A stretch of DNA of 34,356 bases, from NCBI GenBank assembly GCA_910584605.1, contig CAJUAW010000013.1, positions 1 through 34,356 on the forward strand, written 5' to 3'. Made by a program: the position numbers and the translations under genes. A model generated the notes under the pieces. The model was given only the letters and a program-made list of their open reading frames with translations. It was not told the origin of the DNA and ran no database searches. This document shows positions 1 to 6,968 of this stretch, piece by piece (within the stretch, counting starts at the first letter, position 1; each line of letters begins with the position of its first letter). Origin of the DNA: an uncultured Oscillospiraceae bacterium. GTDB taxonomy: Bacteria; Bacillota_A; Clostridia; Oscillospirales; Oscillospiraceae.

Positions 1-64
1 GTAGGTCATTTTAGTTGGGATACTGTGTCTGGGTTGAAAGGGACAATGACAAATGGAAGACTGA

Positions 65-442
65 TTACTTCAGCTCCACCTTGGCGCCGGCCTCTTCCAG
101 CTTCTTCTTCAGCTCCTCGGCCTCGTCCTTGGACACGGCCTCCTTCAGGGTCTTGGGAGCGCCCTCGACAGCGGCCTTAGCCTCGGCCAGACCCAGACCG
201 GTGATCTCGCGGACGGCCTTGATGACCTTGATCTTGGCGGCGGCGTCAAAGCCGGCCAGGACCACGTCGAACTCGGTCTTCTCAGCGGCGGCCTCAGCGG
301 CTCCGCCGCCGGCGGCGGGAGCGGCCATAGCGGCGGCGGACACGCCAAACTCCTCCTCCAGGGCCTTCACCAGCTCGGACAGCTCCAGAACGGTCAGAGC
401 CTTGACTTCCTCGATCATCGCAGTAATCTTCTCACTCGCCAT
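65..442 (-). CDS. rplL: 50S ribosomal protein L7/L12
   Basis: This is the stalk protein of the large ribosomal subunit, which recruits translation GTPases as dimers bound to L10. The 125-aa product has the family's N-terminal dimerisation helices (ALTVLELSELVKALEEEFGV), an Ala/Gly-rich hinge around residues 38-50, and the C-terminal factor-binding domain (EKTEFDVVL, KIKVIKAVREITGLGLAEAK, ending GAKVELK). The length is normal. An AGGAGG ribosome-binding site precedes the ATG. It follows rplJ by 67 bp in the same transcript; a small inverted repeat (GTTCCC/GGGAAC, 483-499) lies in that gap. No terminator is visible downstream, which fits continuation into rpoB beyond the window edge. Confidence 0.98.
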   Translation of the reverse strand: MASEKITAMIEEVKALTVLELSELVKALEEEFGVSAAAMAAPAAGGGAAEAAAEKTEFDVVLAGFDAAAKIKVIKAVREITGLGLAEAKAAVEGAPKTLKEAVSKDEAEELKKKLEEAGAKVELK

Positions 443-509
443 GATAAATGAACCTCCTAATTGTGTAAATTTTTAATGTGTGGTTCCCGGTTTGGGAACA
501 GTCTGCCGC

Positions 510-1073
510 TTACTCGGCGGCGGGGGCCTCCTCAGCGGGGGCGGCCTCTTCGGCGGGGGCCTCAGCGGCGGGCTCGCCGTCCTTCTCGGCGATGGCCTTC
601 AGCACGATTGCCAGGCTGGTAATGGGAGCCAGCATCATGCCGAGAGCCTGCGCCTGCAGGACCTCCTTGGAGGGCAGCTCAGCCAGGGCCATGATTTCCT
701 CCAGGGACAGCACCTTGCCGTCCATGAAGCCGCCCTTGATGTTGAACTTGCCCTCGCCCAGCTTCTTCGCGTGCTTGTTGACCACGCGCATGGGAGCGAT
801 GGGGTCGCCGGCGCTGGTGGCCAGAGACGTGGTGCCGTTGAGCACATCGTCCAGCTCCTTGAGCCCGGCGTCGTCCAGGGCGAAGCGGACCAAGGTGTTC
901 TTGACCACGCTGTACTGCACGTCGTTCTGACGCAGCTCGGCGCGCAGAGCGGTGTCCTCCGCTACGGTGATGCCCTTGTAGTCCACCAGCACGCCGCTGG
1001 CGGCGCCCTTCAGCTGTTCCTCCAGAGCGGCCACGATGGCCTTCTTCTCGGAAAGGACCTTTGCGTTAGGCAT
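510..1073 (-). CDS. rplJ: 50S ribosomal protein L10
   Basis: L10 anchors the L7/L12 dimers to 23S rRNA and autoregulates its own operon by binding the mRNA leader. I start it at the ATG at 1073 (MPNAKVLSEKKAIVAALEEQ), which has a GGAGGTGA ribosome-binding site. An in-frame upstream extension to 1172 would translate the leader and is rejected. The 187-aa product shows the family core (SGVLVDYKGITVAEDTALRAEL, YSVVKNTLVRFAL, PSKEVLQAQALGMMLAPI). It carries an Ala/Glu-rich acidic tail (PAAEAPAEEAAPAEEAPAAE), longer than in E. coli but common in Firmicutes. Confidence 0.98.
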   Translation of the reverse strand: MPNAKVLSEKKAIVAALEEQLKGAASGVLVDYKGITVAEDTALRAELRQNDVQYSVVKNTLVRFALDDAGLKELDDVLNGTTSLATSAGDPIAPMRVVNKHAKKLGEGKFNIKGGFMDGKVLSLEEIMALAELPSKEVLQAQALGMMLAPITSLAIVLKAIAEKDGEPAAEAPAEEAAPAEEAPAAE

Positions 1074-1093
1074 ATTTGGTTTCACCTCCAGAA

Positions 1094-1220
1094 ATGTTTC
1101 CGCGAAACAAAAAACCTTCCGCCGGAAAGACAGAAGGACAGTACAATCAAAAGAATATCCCTTTGAATGCACTCTCGGCAGGAATTATGCCCGGAAAGGC
1201 CCCTGCTGTCTTTGAACGCA
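1094..1220 (-). promoter_or_regulatory. L10-type ribosomal protein leader with attenuator
   Basis: The untranslated stretch between the promoter and rplJ contains, on the minus strand, the segments AGACAGCAGGGGCC and TTCCTGCCGAGAGTGCA, which resemble the Firmicutes L10 leader bound by the L10-L12 complex. It ends in a hairpin (CTTTCC/GGAAGG, 1115-1129) followed by six T (plus-strand A at 1109-1114), a plausible attenuator just ahead of the ribosome-binding site. Position and sequence fit the L10_leader family; I could not run a covariance model. Confidence 0.75.
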
Positions 1221-1226
1221 AGGTGT

Positions 1227-1255
1227 ATTATATAAGAAGTCCAGCCTGTTGTCAA
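1227..1255 (-). promoter_or_regulatory. Consensus sigma-A promoter of rplJL
   Basis: On the minus strand there is a perfect TTGACA (1255-1250), a 17-bp spacer and a perfect TATAAT (1232-1227). Transcription would start near 1220 and run through the L10 leader. It is one of the strongest-looking promoters in the window, as expected for a ribosomal protein operon. Confidence 0.92.
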
Positions 1256-1295
1256 GGTGATTTTGCAAAAAATCCGCCCATTTTCATGGGCCGGG

Positions 1296-1607
1296 TCAGC
1301 ATTCTTTTGCGCTATCCCCCTGAGACAGCGCTTTTTGAACCAGATCGGAGGACTTTGACGGGATGAATTCGATGATTTTATAGTCCGCAATCCCCTCCCG
1401 GTAAAAAGGGTCCTTCTTCATGATCGACGCTGCAGTTTCCATATCATGGCAATTACACAAAATGATACCCCCTGTTCGGGGTACCTTGCGTCCAGAACAG
1501 AGGAACAGACCTTTTTCATAGTGTTCATCCAAGAATCGAATATGTTCTGGTAAAAAACGCTCTACCTCAGACAGCGGCTTTTGATAGGTCAGATCAAAAA
1601 TAAACAT
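1296..1607 (-). CDS. YciI-like (YCII domain) protein
   Basis: This 103-aa protein matches the YciI fold family: an N-terminal strand MFIFDLTYQKPLSEVERFLPEHIRFLDEHYEKG, a Cys-rich turn (FLCSGRKVPRTGGIILCNC), and the C-terminal DPFYREGIADYKIIEF segment typical of YCII domains. YciI proteins are small ferredoxin-like-fold proteins proposed to act as enzymes; the substrate is unknown, so no function is assigned. A GGGAGGAATGCAAGC ribosome-binding region precedes the ATG. It is transcribed divergently from a TetR regulator across a palindromic operator that overlaps its promoter, so it is probably repressed by that regulator. The codon use is less GC-rich than that of its neighbours. Confidence 0.8.
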   Translation of the reverse strand: MFIFDLTYQKPLSEVERFLPEHIRFLDEHYEKGLFLCSGRKVPRTGGIILCNCHDMETAASIMKKDPFYREGIADYKIIEFIPSKSSDLVQKALSQGDSAKEC

Positions 1608-1636
1608 GCTTGCATTCCTCCCTGATATGTGATAAA

Positions 1637-1675
1637 ATTATAATGACCAAGGTCACTGACCTCGGTCATTATAAT
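1637..1675. promoter_or_regulatory. 39-bp palindromic operator between yciI-like gene and tetR
   Basis: Two 19-bp arms (ATTATAATGACCAAGGTCA at 1637-1655 and its near-exact reverse complement at 1657-1675) flank a single central C with one mismatched pair. Within each arm lies a smaller inverted repeat, TGACC(A/G)AGGTCA. The palindrome covers the -10 of the yciI-like promoter. This is the expected place and symmetry for binding of TetR dimers. Confidence 0.8.
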
Positions 1676-1699
1676 ACATCTGTTGGCAGTGCCTGTCAA
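1671..1699 (-). promoter_or_regulatory. Promoter of the yciI-like gene
   Basis: On the minus strand, TTGACA (1699-1694), a 17-bp spacer and TATTAT (1676-1671) form a good sigma-A promoter. Its -10 lies inside the palindromic operator, so operator occupancy would block it. On the plus strand the arms also contain TATAAT (1639-1644 and 1670-1675), but I see no good -35 for the tetR direction. Confidence 0.75.
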
Positions 1700-1725
1700 G
1701 AGAATGTTCAGGGAGATCGATCCAT

Positions 1726-2349
1726 GTGGAACAACGATTAAGCAGAAAAGAAAGAGCCGCTGAAACAAAACGGAAGATATTTGCAACCGCGGTACAGCTC
1801 ATAAAGGAAAAGGGCTATGACAAAATCACGGTTCGAGAAATTTGTGCGGCATCGGGAGTTGCCAAGGGTTCATTTTATGTTCACTATAAATCCAAGGAAG
1901 ATATTTTACGAGAAAGCTATTATGCCGACATGGGACACTATGTGCGGGAGCGTTTTGAAGCGTGCTCTGCCGCCGGCAAAAGCGCATCTTATACGGCACA
2001 AATCATTCATTTTTTGAATCTGGAATTGGAATTTGCCGAATATGCAGGATACGAAATGACCGCTCTTGCTTATGCATTAAATTTAAGCGCCTGCGTTCCA
2101 GGCCCGTCGGAGCACCTCCAAAAAAGGACCTTCAGCCAGATCCTGTACGATGCGGTTCAGCATAATGCGGACCAAAACCGCACCGGCCTTTCCAGCGGCG
2201 AAATTTTCCACTATTTTGAAAGCCTGATTCGAGGTTTAATGGCAACCTGGTGCTTCTCCAATCACTCATTCAGCATCGTGGAACAGGGGAAAAAGTACAT
2301 CTCGCTTGCCGTATACAGCATTTATAAAGAGGAACCGGAAACGCATTGA
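1726..2349 (+). CDS. TetR/AcrR family transcriptional regulator
   Basis: The 207-aa protein has a classic N-terminal TetR helix-turn-helix (RKERAAETKRKIFATAVQLI, KGYDKITVREICAASGVAKG, SFYVHYKSKEDIL; about residues 6-60). A less conserved helical ligand-binding and dimerisation domain follows. The start is a GTG at 1726 behind an AGGGAGA site; an ATG two bases upstream is in another frame and stops after five codons. It is divergent from the YciI-like gene and probably represses both genes through the shared palindrome. Its AT-richer composition compared with flanking housekeeping genes suggests later acquisition. The ligand is unknown. Confidence 0.9.
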   Translation: MEQRLSRKERAAETKRKIFATAVQLIKEKGYDKITVREICAASGVAKGSFYVHYKSKEDILRESYYADMGHYVRERFEACSAAGKSASYTAQIIHFLNLELEFAEYAGYEMTALAYALNLSACVPGPSEHLQKRTFSQILYDAVQHNADQNRTGLSSGEIFHYFESLIRGLMATWCFSNHSFSIVEQGKKYISLAVYSIYKEEPETH

Positions 2350-2396
2350 TAGACGGCATATGCCCCATGATTCGAAAACTTTCTGCTCAGTTTGCA

Positions 2397-2425
2397 TTGA
2401 CTTCTCCCCTGTGATTCAGTATGAT
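2397..2425 (+). promoter_or_regulatory. Promoter of ilvA
   Basis: TTGACT (2397-2402), a 17-bp spacer and TATGAT (2420-2425) lie 37 bp upstream of the ilvA ATG. The start of tetR is far upstream and no terminator hairpin was seen between tetR and this site. Confidence 0.7.
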
Positions 2426-2462
2426 AAAGGGTACACGAAATCAATACAAAGGAGAACGAACC

Positions 2463-3683
2463 ATGCTCACCCTGGAATCCTTCAAGGCGGCCCGCAGCGT
2501 ACTGCAGTCCGTCCTGCGGCCCACGCCGCTGATCCACTCCCCCTACTTGTCCAAAAACTGCGGAAACAGCGTCTATCTCAAGCCGGAGAACATGCAGGCC
2601 ACCGGGGCCTATAAGCTCCGGGGCGCTTACTATAAGATCAGCACCCTCTCCCAGGAGGAGAAGGACCGGGGGCTGGTCACCGCCTCTGCGGGCAACCACG
2701 CCCAGGGGGTGGCCTACGCGGCTCAGGCCGCAGGAGTGGCGGCTACCATCGTCATGCCCACCACCACCCCCCTGGTGAAGGTGAACAACACCAAGGACTA
2801 CGGAGCCAAGGTAGTCCTCCACGGCGAGGTCTTTGACGACGCCGCCGAGCTGGCTGCTGAGATGGCCCAGAACCAGGGGCTGACCTACGTCCACCCCTTC
2901 AACGACCTGACCCTGGCCACCGGCCAGGGCACCATCGCCTACGAGATTTTCCAGGACCTGCCCGACGTGGAGATCATCCTGGTGCCCATCGGCGGCGGGG
3001 GACTGGCGGCGGGGGTGTCCACCCTGGCCAAGCTGCTCAACCCCCACGTGGAGGTCATCGGCGTAGAGCCCACCGGGGCGGCCTCCATGAAGGCCAGCCT
3101 GGAGGCGGGCCATGTGGTCACCCTCCCCAGCGCCACCACCATTGCCGACGGCGTGGCGGTCAAGACCCCCGGCGATCAGGTCTTCCCCTTTGTGCAAAAA
3201 AATGTGGACCGAATCATCACCATTGAGGACAGCGAGCTGGTGGAAGCCTTTTTGGACGTTATGGAGCGACATAAGATGGTGGTGGAAAACGCCGGCCTGC
3301 TCCCCGTAGCCGCCCTGCGGCACCTGGGCTGCGAGGGAAAGAACGTCGTCTCCGTCCTCTCCGGAGGCAATATGGATGTGATCACCATGTCCTCCCTGGT
3401 CCAGCACGGGCTGATCTCCCGGGGGCGCATCTTCACCTTCGCCGTTCAGCTCCCCGACCGGCCCGGCTCCCTGCTGGCCGTGGCCCAGATTCTGGCCGCC
3501 AACAACGGCAACGTCATCAAGCTGGAGCACAATCAGTTCGTCAACATCAACCGCCAGTCCGGGGTGGAGCTGAGGGTCACCCTGGAGGCCTTCGGCCACG
3601 ACCACAAGGAGCAGATCCTCCGCGCCCTCCGGGCGGAGGGTTTCCAGGCGGTGGAGACGGACACGGCGGATTTTTATACCTGA
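2463..3683 (+). CDS. ilvA: Threonine ammonia-lyase (threonine dehydratase)
   Basis: This PLP enzyme deaminates threonine to 2-oxobutanoate, the first committed step to isoleucine or a catabolic route to propionate. I start it at the ATG at 2463, preceded by AAAGGAG. The 406-aa product has the PLP-lysine motif ATGAYKLRGA (Lys51), the substrate loop TASAGNHAQGVAYAA, and the glycine-rich phosphate cup PIGGGGLAAG. A single C-terminal ACT domain (IFTFAVQLPDRPGSLLAVAQ, residues about 325-400) suggests allosteric control. The short form with one ACT-like domain is common in Firmicutes; whether the role is biosynthetic or catabolic is not decidable from sequence. Confidence 0.93.
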   Translation: MLTLESFKAARSVLQSVLRPTPLIHSPYLSKNCGNSVYLKPENMQATGAYKLRGAYYKISTLSQEEKDRGLVTASAGNHAQGVAYAAQAAGVAATIVMPTTTPLVKVNNTKDYGAKVVLHGEVFDDAAELAAEMAQNQGLTYVHPFNDLTLATGQGTIAYEIFQDLPDVEIILVPIGGGGLAAGVSTLAKLLNPHVEVIGVEPTGAASMKASLEAGHVVTLPSATTIADGVAVKTPGDQVFPFVQKNVDRIITIEDSELVEAFLDVMERHKMVVENAGLLPVAALRHLGCEGKNVVSVLSGGNMDVITMSSLVQHGLISRGRIFTFAVQLPDRPGSLLAVAQILAANNGNVIKLEHNQFVNINRQSGVELRVTLEAFGHDHKEQILRALRAEGFQAVETDTADFYT

Positions 3684-3694
3684 TAAGCCCTCTA

Positions 3695-3865
3695 CCGCCC
3701 GCCGGGGACCCCATCGGGTCCCGACGGACGGCTATCTGAAAGCGGCGGGCCGGCCGGGCCGGCGAGGACGGGTGTGGGCCGTGGGCTCGGCCCGGAGCGG
3801 TCCCTCCGAACCCGGGGCCTCCTCTCCGCTGAACTATCTTATGCGCCGGGGCCGTCCCCAGCGCC
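3695..3865 (+). other. GC-rich, highly structured non-coding stretch upstream of rpe
   Basis: The 204 bp between ilvA and rpe can fold as a chain of helices. Hairpin GGGACCC/GGGTCCC (3705-3711/3716-3722) comes first. It is followed by a nested multibranch: AGCGG/CCGCT (3741-3745/3826-3830) encloses hairpin GCCGGC/GCCGGC (3749-3754/3758-3763). It also encloses GAGGA/TCCTC (3764-3768/3820-3824) and CGGGT/ACCCG (3769-3773/3810-3814), the last holding hairpins GGGCCG/CGGCCC (3776-3781/3788-3793) and GGAG/CTCC (3794-3797/3804-3807). A final hairpin, GGGG/CCCC flanked by GCGC/GCGC, spans 3843-3864. It may be an untranslated leader or a structured RNA; I do not recognise a known class. GC-rich DNA also folds by chance. 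Confidence 0.45.
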
Positions 3866-3887
3866 TGTCCAAAAAAGGAGGATTCTC

Positions 3888-4535
3888 ATGATCAAGATCG
3901 CCCCATCCATCCTCTCCGCCGACTTCGCCAACCTGGAGCGGGACATCCAAAAAGTGTCCTCCGCCGACTGCCTCCATGTAGACGTGATGGACGGCGCCTT
4001 TGTGCCCAATATCACCATCGGCGCGCCGGTGGTCCAGTCCATCCGCCGGTGCACCGGTATGTTCCTGGACGTCCACCTGATGGTGGAGAAGCCGGCGCGG
4101 TACATTGAAGCCTTTGCCCAGGCGGGAGCGGACCTGCTGTCCATCCACCTGGAGGCCGACCACCCCTCCCGCATTGCGGAGGCCCTCCGCATCATGGACC
4201 GGTGCGGGGTGAAAAAGGCGGCCGCCCTGCGGCCCATCACCAAAGCAGAGGCCATCCTGCCCTACATTGAGGAGCTGGATCTGGTGCTGGTTATGACGGT
4301 GGAGCCCGGCTTTGGCGGGCAGGCTTTTATGGACTCCCAGCTGGAGACCATCCGCCGGGTGCGGGCCATCGTCAACCAATACAACCCCGCCTGCGAGGTG
4401 GAGGTGGACGGGGGCATCACCCCCAAAACCGCCCCTCTGGTCGTAGAGGCCGGGGCCAATGTCCTGGTGGCCGGCTCCGCCATTTACGGCGCGGCCGATA
4501 TTCCCGCCGCCATCGCGGCGCTGAGAGGGTCTTGA
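3888..4535 (+). CDS. rpe: Ribulose-phosphate 3-epimerase
   Basis: Rpe interconverts D-ribulose 5-phosphate and D-xylulose 5-phosphate in the pentose phosphate pathway. The 215-aa TIM barrel shows all the family signatures: IAPSILSADFANLE at the N-terminus, the metal/catalytic LHVDVMDGAFVPN (His30, Asp32, Asp35), FLDVHLMVEKP, the phosphate loop VEPGFGGQ, and the EVDGGI motif with the second catalytic Asp. The ATG at 3888 has an AAAGGAGGATTCTC ribosome-binding site; an in-frame extension to 3774 would run through the structured leader and is rejected. Its stop is 2 bp from the recR start, so the two are probably co-translated. Confidence 0.97.
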   Translation: MIKIAPSILSADFANLERDIQKVSSADCLHVDVMDGAFVPNITIGAPVVQSIRRCTGMFLDVHLMVEKPARYIEAFAQAGADLLSIHLEADHPSRIAEALRIMDRCGVKKAAALRPITKAEAILPYIEELDLVLVMTVEPGFGGQAFMDSQLETIRRVRAIVNQYNPACEVEVDGGITPKTAPLVVEAGANVLVAGSAIYGAADIPAAIAALRGS

Positions 4536-4537
4536 AC

Positions 4538-5140
4538 ATGCAGTACTTTCCCCCCGCGCTGGAAAATTTAGTGGAGTACTTCGCCAAGCTGCCTGGAGTA
4601 GGCGTCAAATCCGCCCAGAGGCTGGCCTTCCATGTGCTGTCCCTCTCCGAGGAGGAGGCCGCCGCCTTCGCCAGCGCCATCACTGGCGCAAAAGCGTCCA
4701 TCCACTGCTGTCCCGTCTGCCAGAACCTGACAGAGGGGGACGGTCCCTGCGCCATCTGCGCCAGCGCCAAGCGGGACTCAGCCACCATCTGCGTGGTGGC
4801 CGACCCCAAGGACGTCATCGCCATGGAGCGCAGCCGGGAATACAACGGGCTGTACCACGTGCTCCACGGGGTGCTGTCCCCTATGAACCATGTGGGCCCG
4901 GACGACCTGTACATCCGCTCCCTGGTGGAGCGGGTGGCCGCAGGAGGCATCGACGAGGTTATTATGGCCACCAACCCGGACACCGAGGGGGAGGCCACCG
5001 CCATGTACCTGTCCCGGCTGTTAAAACCCTTCCAGGTGAAAGTGACCCGTTTGGCCTACGGCATCCCGGTGGGCAGCCACCTGGAATACGCCGACGACGC
5101 CACTTTGGTCCGCGCCCTGGAGGGCCGCAGAGAACTGTAA
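4538..5140 (+). CDS. recR: Recombination mediator protein RecR
   Basis: RecR forms rings that work with RecF/RecO to load RecA on gapped DNA. The 200-aa protein has the helix-hairpin-helix segment FAKLPGVGVKSAQRLAFHVL, a Cys-rich zinc finger (CCPVCQNLTEGDGPCAIC, Cys57-Cys74), and a Toprim domain (TICVVADPKDVIAMERS ... GGIDEVIMATNPDTEGEATA). I choose the ATG at 4538, which gives the conserved MQYFPPALENLVEYF start, over a TTG at 4532 that overlaps the rpe stop. A strong shared terminator follows immediately. Confidence 0.97.
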   Translation: MQYFPPALENLVEYFAKLPGVGVKSAQRLAFHVLSLSEEEAAAFASAITGAKASIHCCPVCQNLTEGDGPCAICASAKRDSATICVVADPKDVIAMERSREYNGLYHVLHGVLSPMNHVGPDDLYIRSLVERVAAGGIDEVIMATNPDTEGEATAMYLSRLLKPFQVKVTRLAYGIPVGSHLEYADDATLVRALEGRREL

Positions 5141-5166
5141 AACGCCCGGCAAATTGCCGGGCGTTT
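5141..5166. terminator. Bidirectional terminator between recR and the 191-aa gene
   Basis: A perfect 10-bp stem (AACGCCCGGC/GCCGGGCGTT) with an AAATT loop starts at the recR stop codon. Short T runs lie on either side in the respective directions. It separates rpe-recR from the convergent minus-strand genes. Confidence 0.8.
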
Positions 5167-5174
5167 GCCTGTTG

Positions 5175-5750
5175 TTATACCGCAGTTTCTTCTCCGCCGC
5201 CCTCGCTGGGGGCGCTCTCCACTGGGGCGTCCTCTCCGCCCTTTGAGGACTCGGTCTTGCCGCCGTTCTTGTCCTCGTCATCCAAAACGCTCTCGCACTC
5301 CTCGTCATCTTCTTTGACAAAGGCTTTCATAGCCATCGCGATTTTATAGCCGGCGGGGTCGTTTTCCATCAGATACCGCTCATCCTCGGGCGGGACCTTC
5401 TTGCCCTTCATAATGCGCATGGCGATTTCCAGGCATTTCATTTTGGCCTTCATATCGGCAGACAGGGCGTCCAACTCGTCCTGCTTGGCCTCCGCATCCT
5501 GCATGATGCTGTCCAGCAGGCCGTCGGACTGCTCCTGCCGCTCCTTCCCGGTGGTCAGAAGGGACAGGATCTGGGCGTTCTGCTCCTGCATTTGCTCCTG
5601 CATCTGCTCCACCCACTGGTTGGACAGCTCCACCCGGTCAGCCGGGGAGGTCCCGGCGGTCTGGGCCGCGTCCGCCTCCTTCTTTCCCGCCAGACGGGCA
5701 GAGGCGGCAAAGCTGACCGTCTCTCCCCGTACGATATTTCTGATCTCCAT
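5175..5750 (-). CDS. Hypothetical coiled-coil protein, paralogue of the 108-aa neighbour
   Basis: I do not recognise this 191-aa protein. It is hydrophilic, with a predicted coiled coil around residues 45-110 (EQMQEQMQEQNAQIL, KQDELDALSADMKAKMKCLEIAMRI). A conserved segment (KGKKVPPEDERYLMENDP, AGYKIAMAMKAF) follows, then an acidic, low-complexity tail rich in Glu/Asp/Gly. There is no signal peptide or membrane segment. The ATG at 5750 has an AGGAGG site 8 bp upstream. It lies 23 bp after the 108-aa gene, so the two form an operon. Both share the block (A/L)DR(V/L)EL..QWV.Q...Q and a second block KC..IA..IM, so they are paralogues. Confidence 0.75.
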   Translation of the reverse strand: MEIRNIVRGETVSFAASARLAGKKEADAAQTAGTSPADRVELSNQWVEQMQEQMQEQNAQILSLLTTGKERQEQSDGLLDSIMQDAEAKQDELDALSADMKAKMKCLEIAMRIMKGKKVPPEDERYLMENDPAGYKIAMAMKAFVKEDDEECESVLDDEDKNGGKTESSKGGEDAPVESAPSEGGGEETAV

Positions 5751-5773
5751 CCTTCATACCTCCTGTTCTGCCG

Positions 5774-6100
5774 TTATGATTCCGGCTCCTCCTCCAGCTC
5801 GTCCACCATAATGAGGGCGGCAATGTCCTGACACTTCTGCTGGAGCTTCAGCCGCTGGGATTCGGCCTCCCTCTCCTCCTCGCTCTGGCTGTTTTCCGGC
5901 AGCTCGGGGGCGGCGGCCTGCATCCGCTGTCTGGCGGCCTTGGCATACAGGTTCAGGGTCTCCTCCGCCTGCTGCTCCTCCGCCTGCTGCACCCACTGGC
6001 GCTGCAGCTCCAAGCGGTCCAACGAGACCCGCCCCGCCTGGGGAGCGGGGGGCTGCTGCTCCATCCCTTCTTTTCCGCTCAAAGAGTCGTGCATTTCCAT
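5774..6100 (-). CDS. Hypothetical coiled-coil protein (short paralogue)
   Basis: This 108-aa protein has no function I can assign. It is Gln/Glu-rich and likely helical throughout (DRLELQRQWVQQAEEQQAEE, then SEEEREAESQRLKLQQKCQD). It shares its N-terminal block with the 191-aa product encoded just downstream and a KC.(D/E)IA..IM block near its C-terminus, where the longer protein continues for another 85 residues. The start at 6100 has an AAGGAGGGG site; a second in-frame ATG two codons later is possible. It is first in a two-gene operon downstream of sfsA on the same strand. Confidence 0.7.
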   Translation of the reverse strand: MEMHDSLSGKEGMEQQPPAPQAGRVSLDRLELQRQWVQQAEEQQAEETLNLYAKAARQRMQAAAPELPENSQSEEEREAESQRLKLQQKCQDIAALIMVDELEEEPES

Positions 6101-6164
6101 ACAGACCCCTCCTTTTGTTGATTCTAAGTGAATTATCGGCCAGAGCGGACCAAAACTTTACCCC

Positions 6165-6869
6165 CTACAGACAAACAGGCAGAACCCTCTCCGCGGCCAG
6201 CCGCCCCGGCTCCACTGCGCACTCCAGTGCCAGCACCTCTACCCCCGCCTGCGCCGCCCGGCGGAGGGCGGTGCCAAATTCCGGATGGGTGGCGTCGTTG
6301 GGCTCCACATGGTCCATCCCCGCCATCTGGACGATGAAGCACACCCCCGCCTCACAGCCCGCCTGCCGGGCCAGGACCAGCTCCTCCAGGTGCTTCACCC
6401 CCCGGAGGGTGGGGGCGTCTGGAAAGCGGGCCGTGCCGCCCTCCTCCAGGGTGACCCCCTTCACCTCCCAGAAGCCCCGGCGGGCCTCCCCCTCCTGCGA
6501 CCACTCCCAGTAATAGTCGAACCGGGAATTGCCGTAGGTTGTCTCCGGGCGCAGGAGCGTGGGCACAAAGCCAAGCCCTCCCGCCGCCGCCCACTCCCCG
6601 AACACCTTGTTGGGAGCCTGGGAGTCCATGTTGATGAGCAGGGGCCCCTCCGGGCGTGCCTTCTCCACAGCGATCAGGTCGTATTTTGTTTTCCGGGCGG
6701 GATTGGCGCTCTCCTCCAGCCAGACCTTCACCCCGGGCACCAGCAGCTCCCGGCACCGCCCGGTATTTTTTACGTGGCAGACCTCCAGCCTTCCGCCCAT
6801 CTCCACGTGGGCGATAAAACGGTTGGGCCGCGCCTGAAAGACGCCCGGTAAAATTTTTCCATAGACCAT
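6165..6869 (-). CDS. sfsA: SfsA family protein (sugar fermentation stimulation protein homologue)
   Basis: The 234-aa protein matches SfsA along its length: RPNRFIAHVEMGG near the N-terminus, the conserved HVKNTGRCRELLVPG, RKTKYDLIAVEK, LINMDSQAPNKVF, a GNSRFDYYWEW core, WEVKGVTLEEGGTARFPDAPT, and AGVCFIVQM. SfsA has an N-terminal OB-like part and a C-terminal PD-(D/E)xK nuclease-like domain; the D...EVKG...F motif is visible. Its true role in bacteria is not settled. The ATG at 6869 has a GGAG about 10 bp upstream. The next gene, on the opposite strand, is divergent. Confidence 0.93.
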   Translation of the reverse strand: MVYGKILPGVFQARPNRFIAHVEMGGRLEVCHVKNTGRCRELLVPGVKVWLEESANPARKTKYDLIAVEKARPEGPLLINMDSQAPNKVFGEWAAAGGLGFVPTLLRPETTYGNSRFDYYWEWSQEGEARRGFWEVKGVTLEEGGTARFPDAPTLRGVKHLEELVLARQAGCEAGVCFIVQMAGMDHVEPNDATHPEFGTALRRAAQAGVEVLALECAVEPGRLAAERVLPVCL

Positions 6870-6968
6870 CTTGTTTTTTCTCCATTTTCTCTGTATAGTG
6901 GTATGTTGTTTCCCGCTCCCGCAGGACGGGAACCAGTATAATTCATCTCAGAAAGAGAGACAAGGCCC

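Noticed and set aside
1724..1741. ATG two bases upstream of the TetR GTG start
   Set aside because: It is in another frame and stops after five codons; the GTG gives a complete TetR domain.
3774..3887. In-frame N-terminal extension of rpe
   Set aside because: It would translate the structured GC-rich leader, adds residues foreign to the family and lacks a good ribosome-binding site. The ATG at 3888 has AAAGGAGG.
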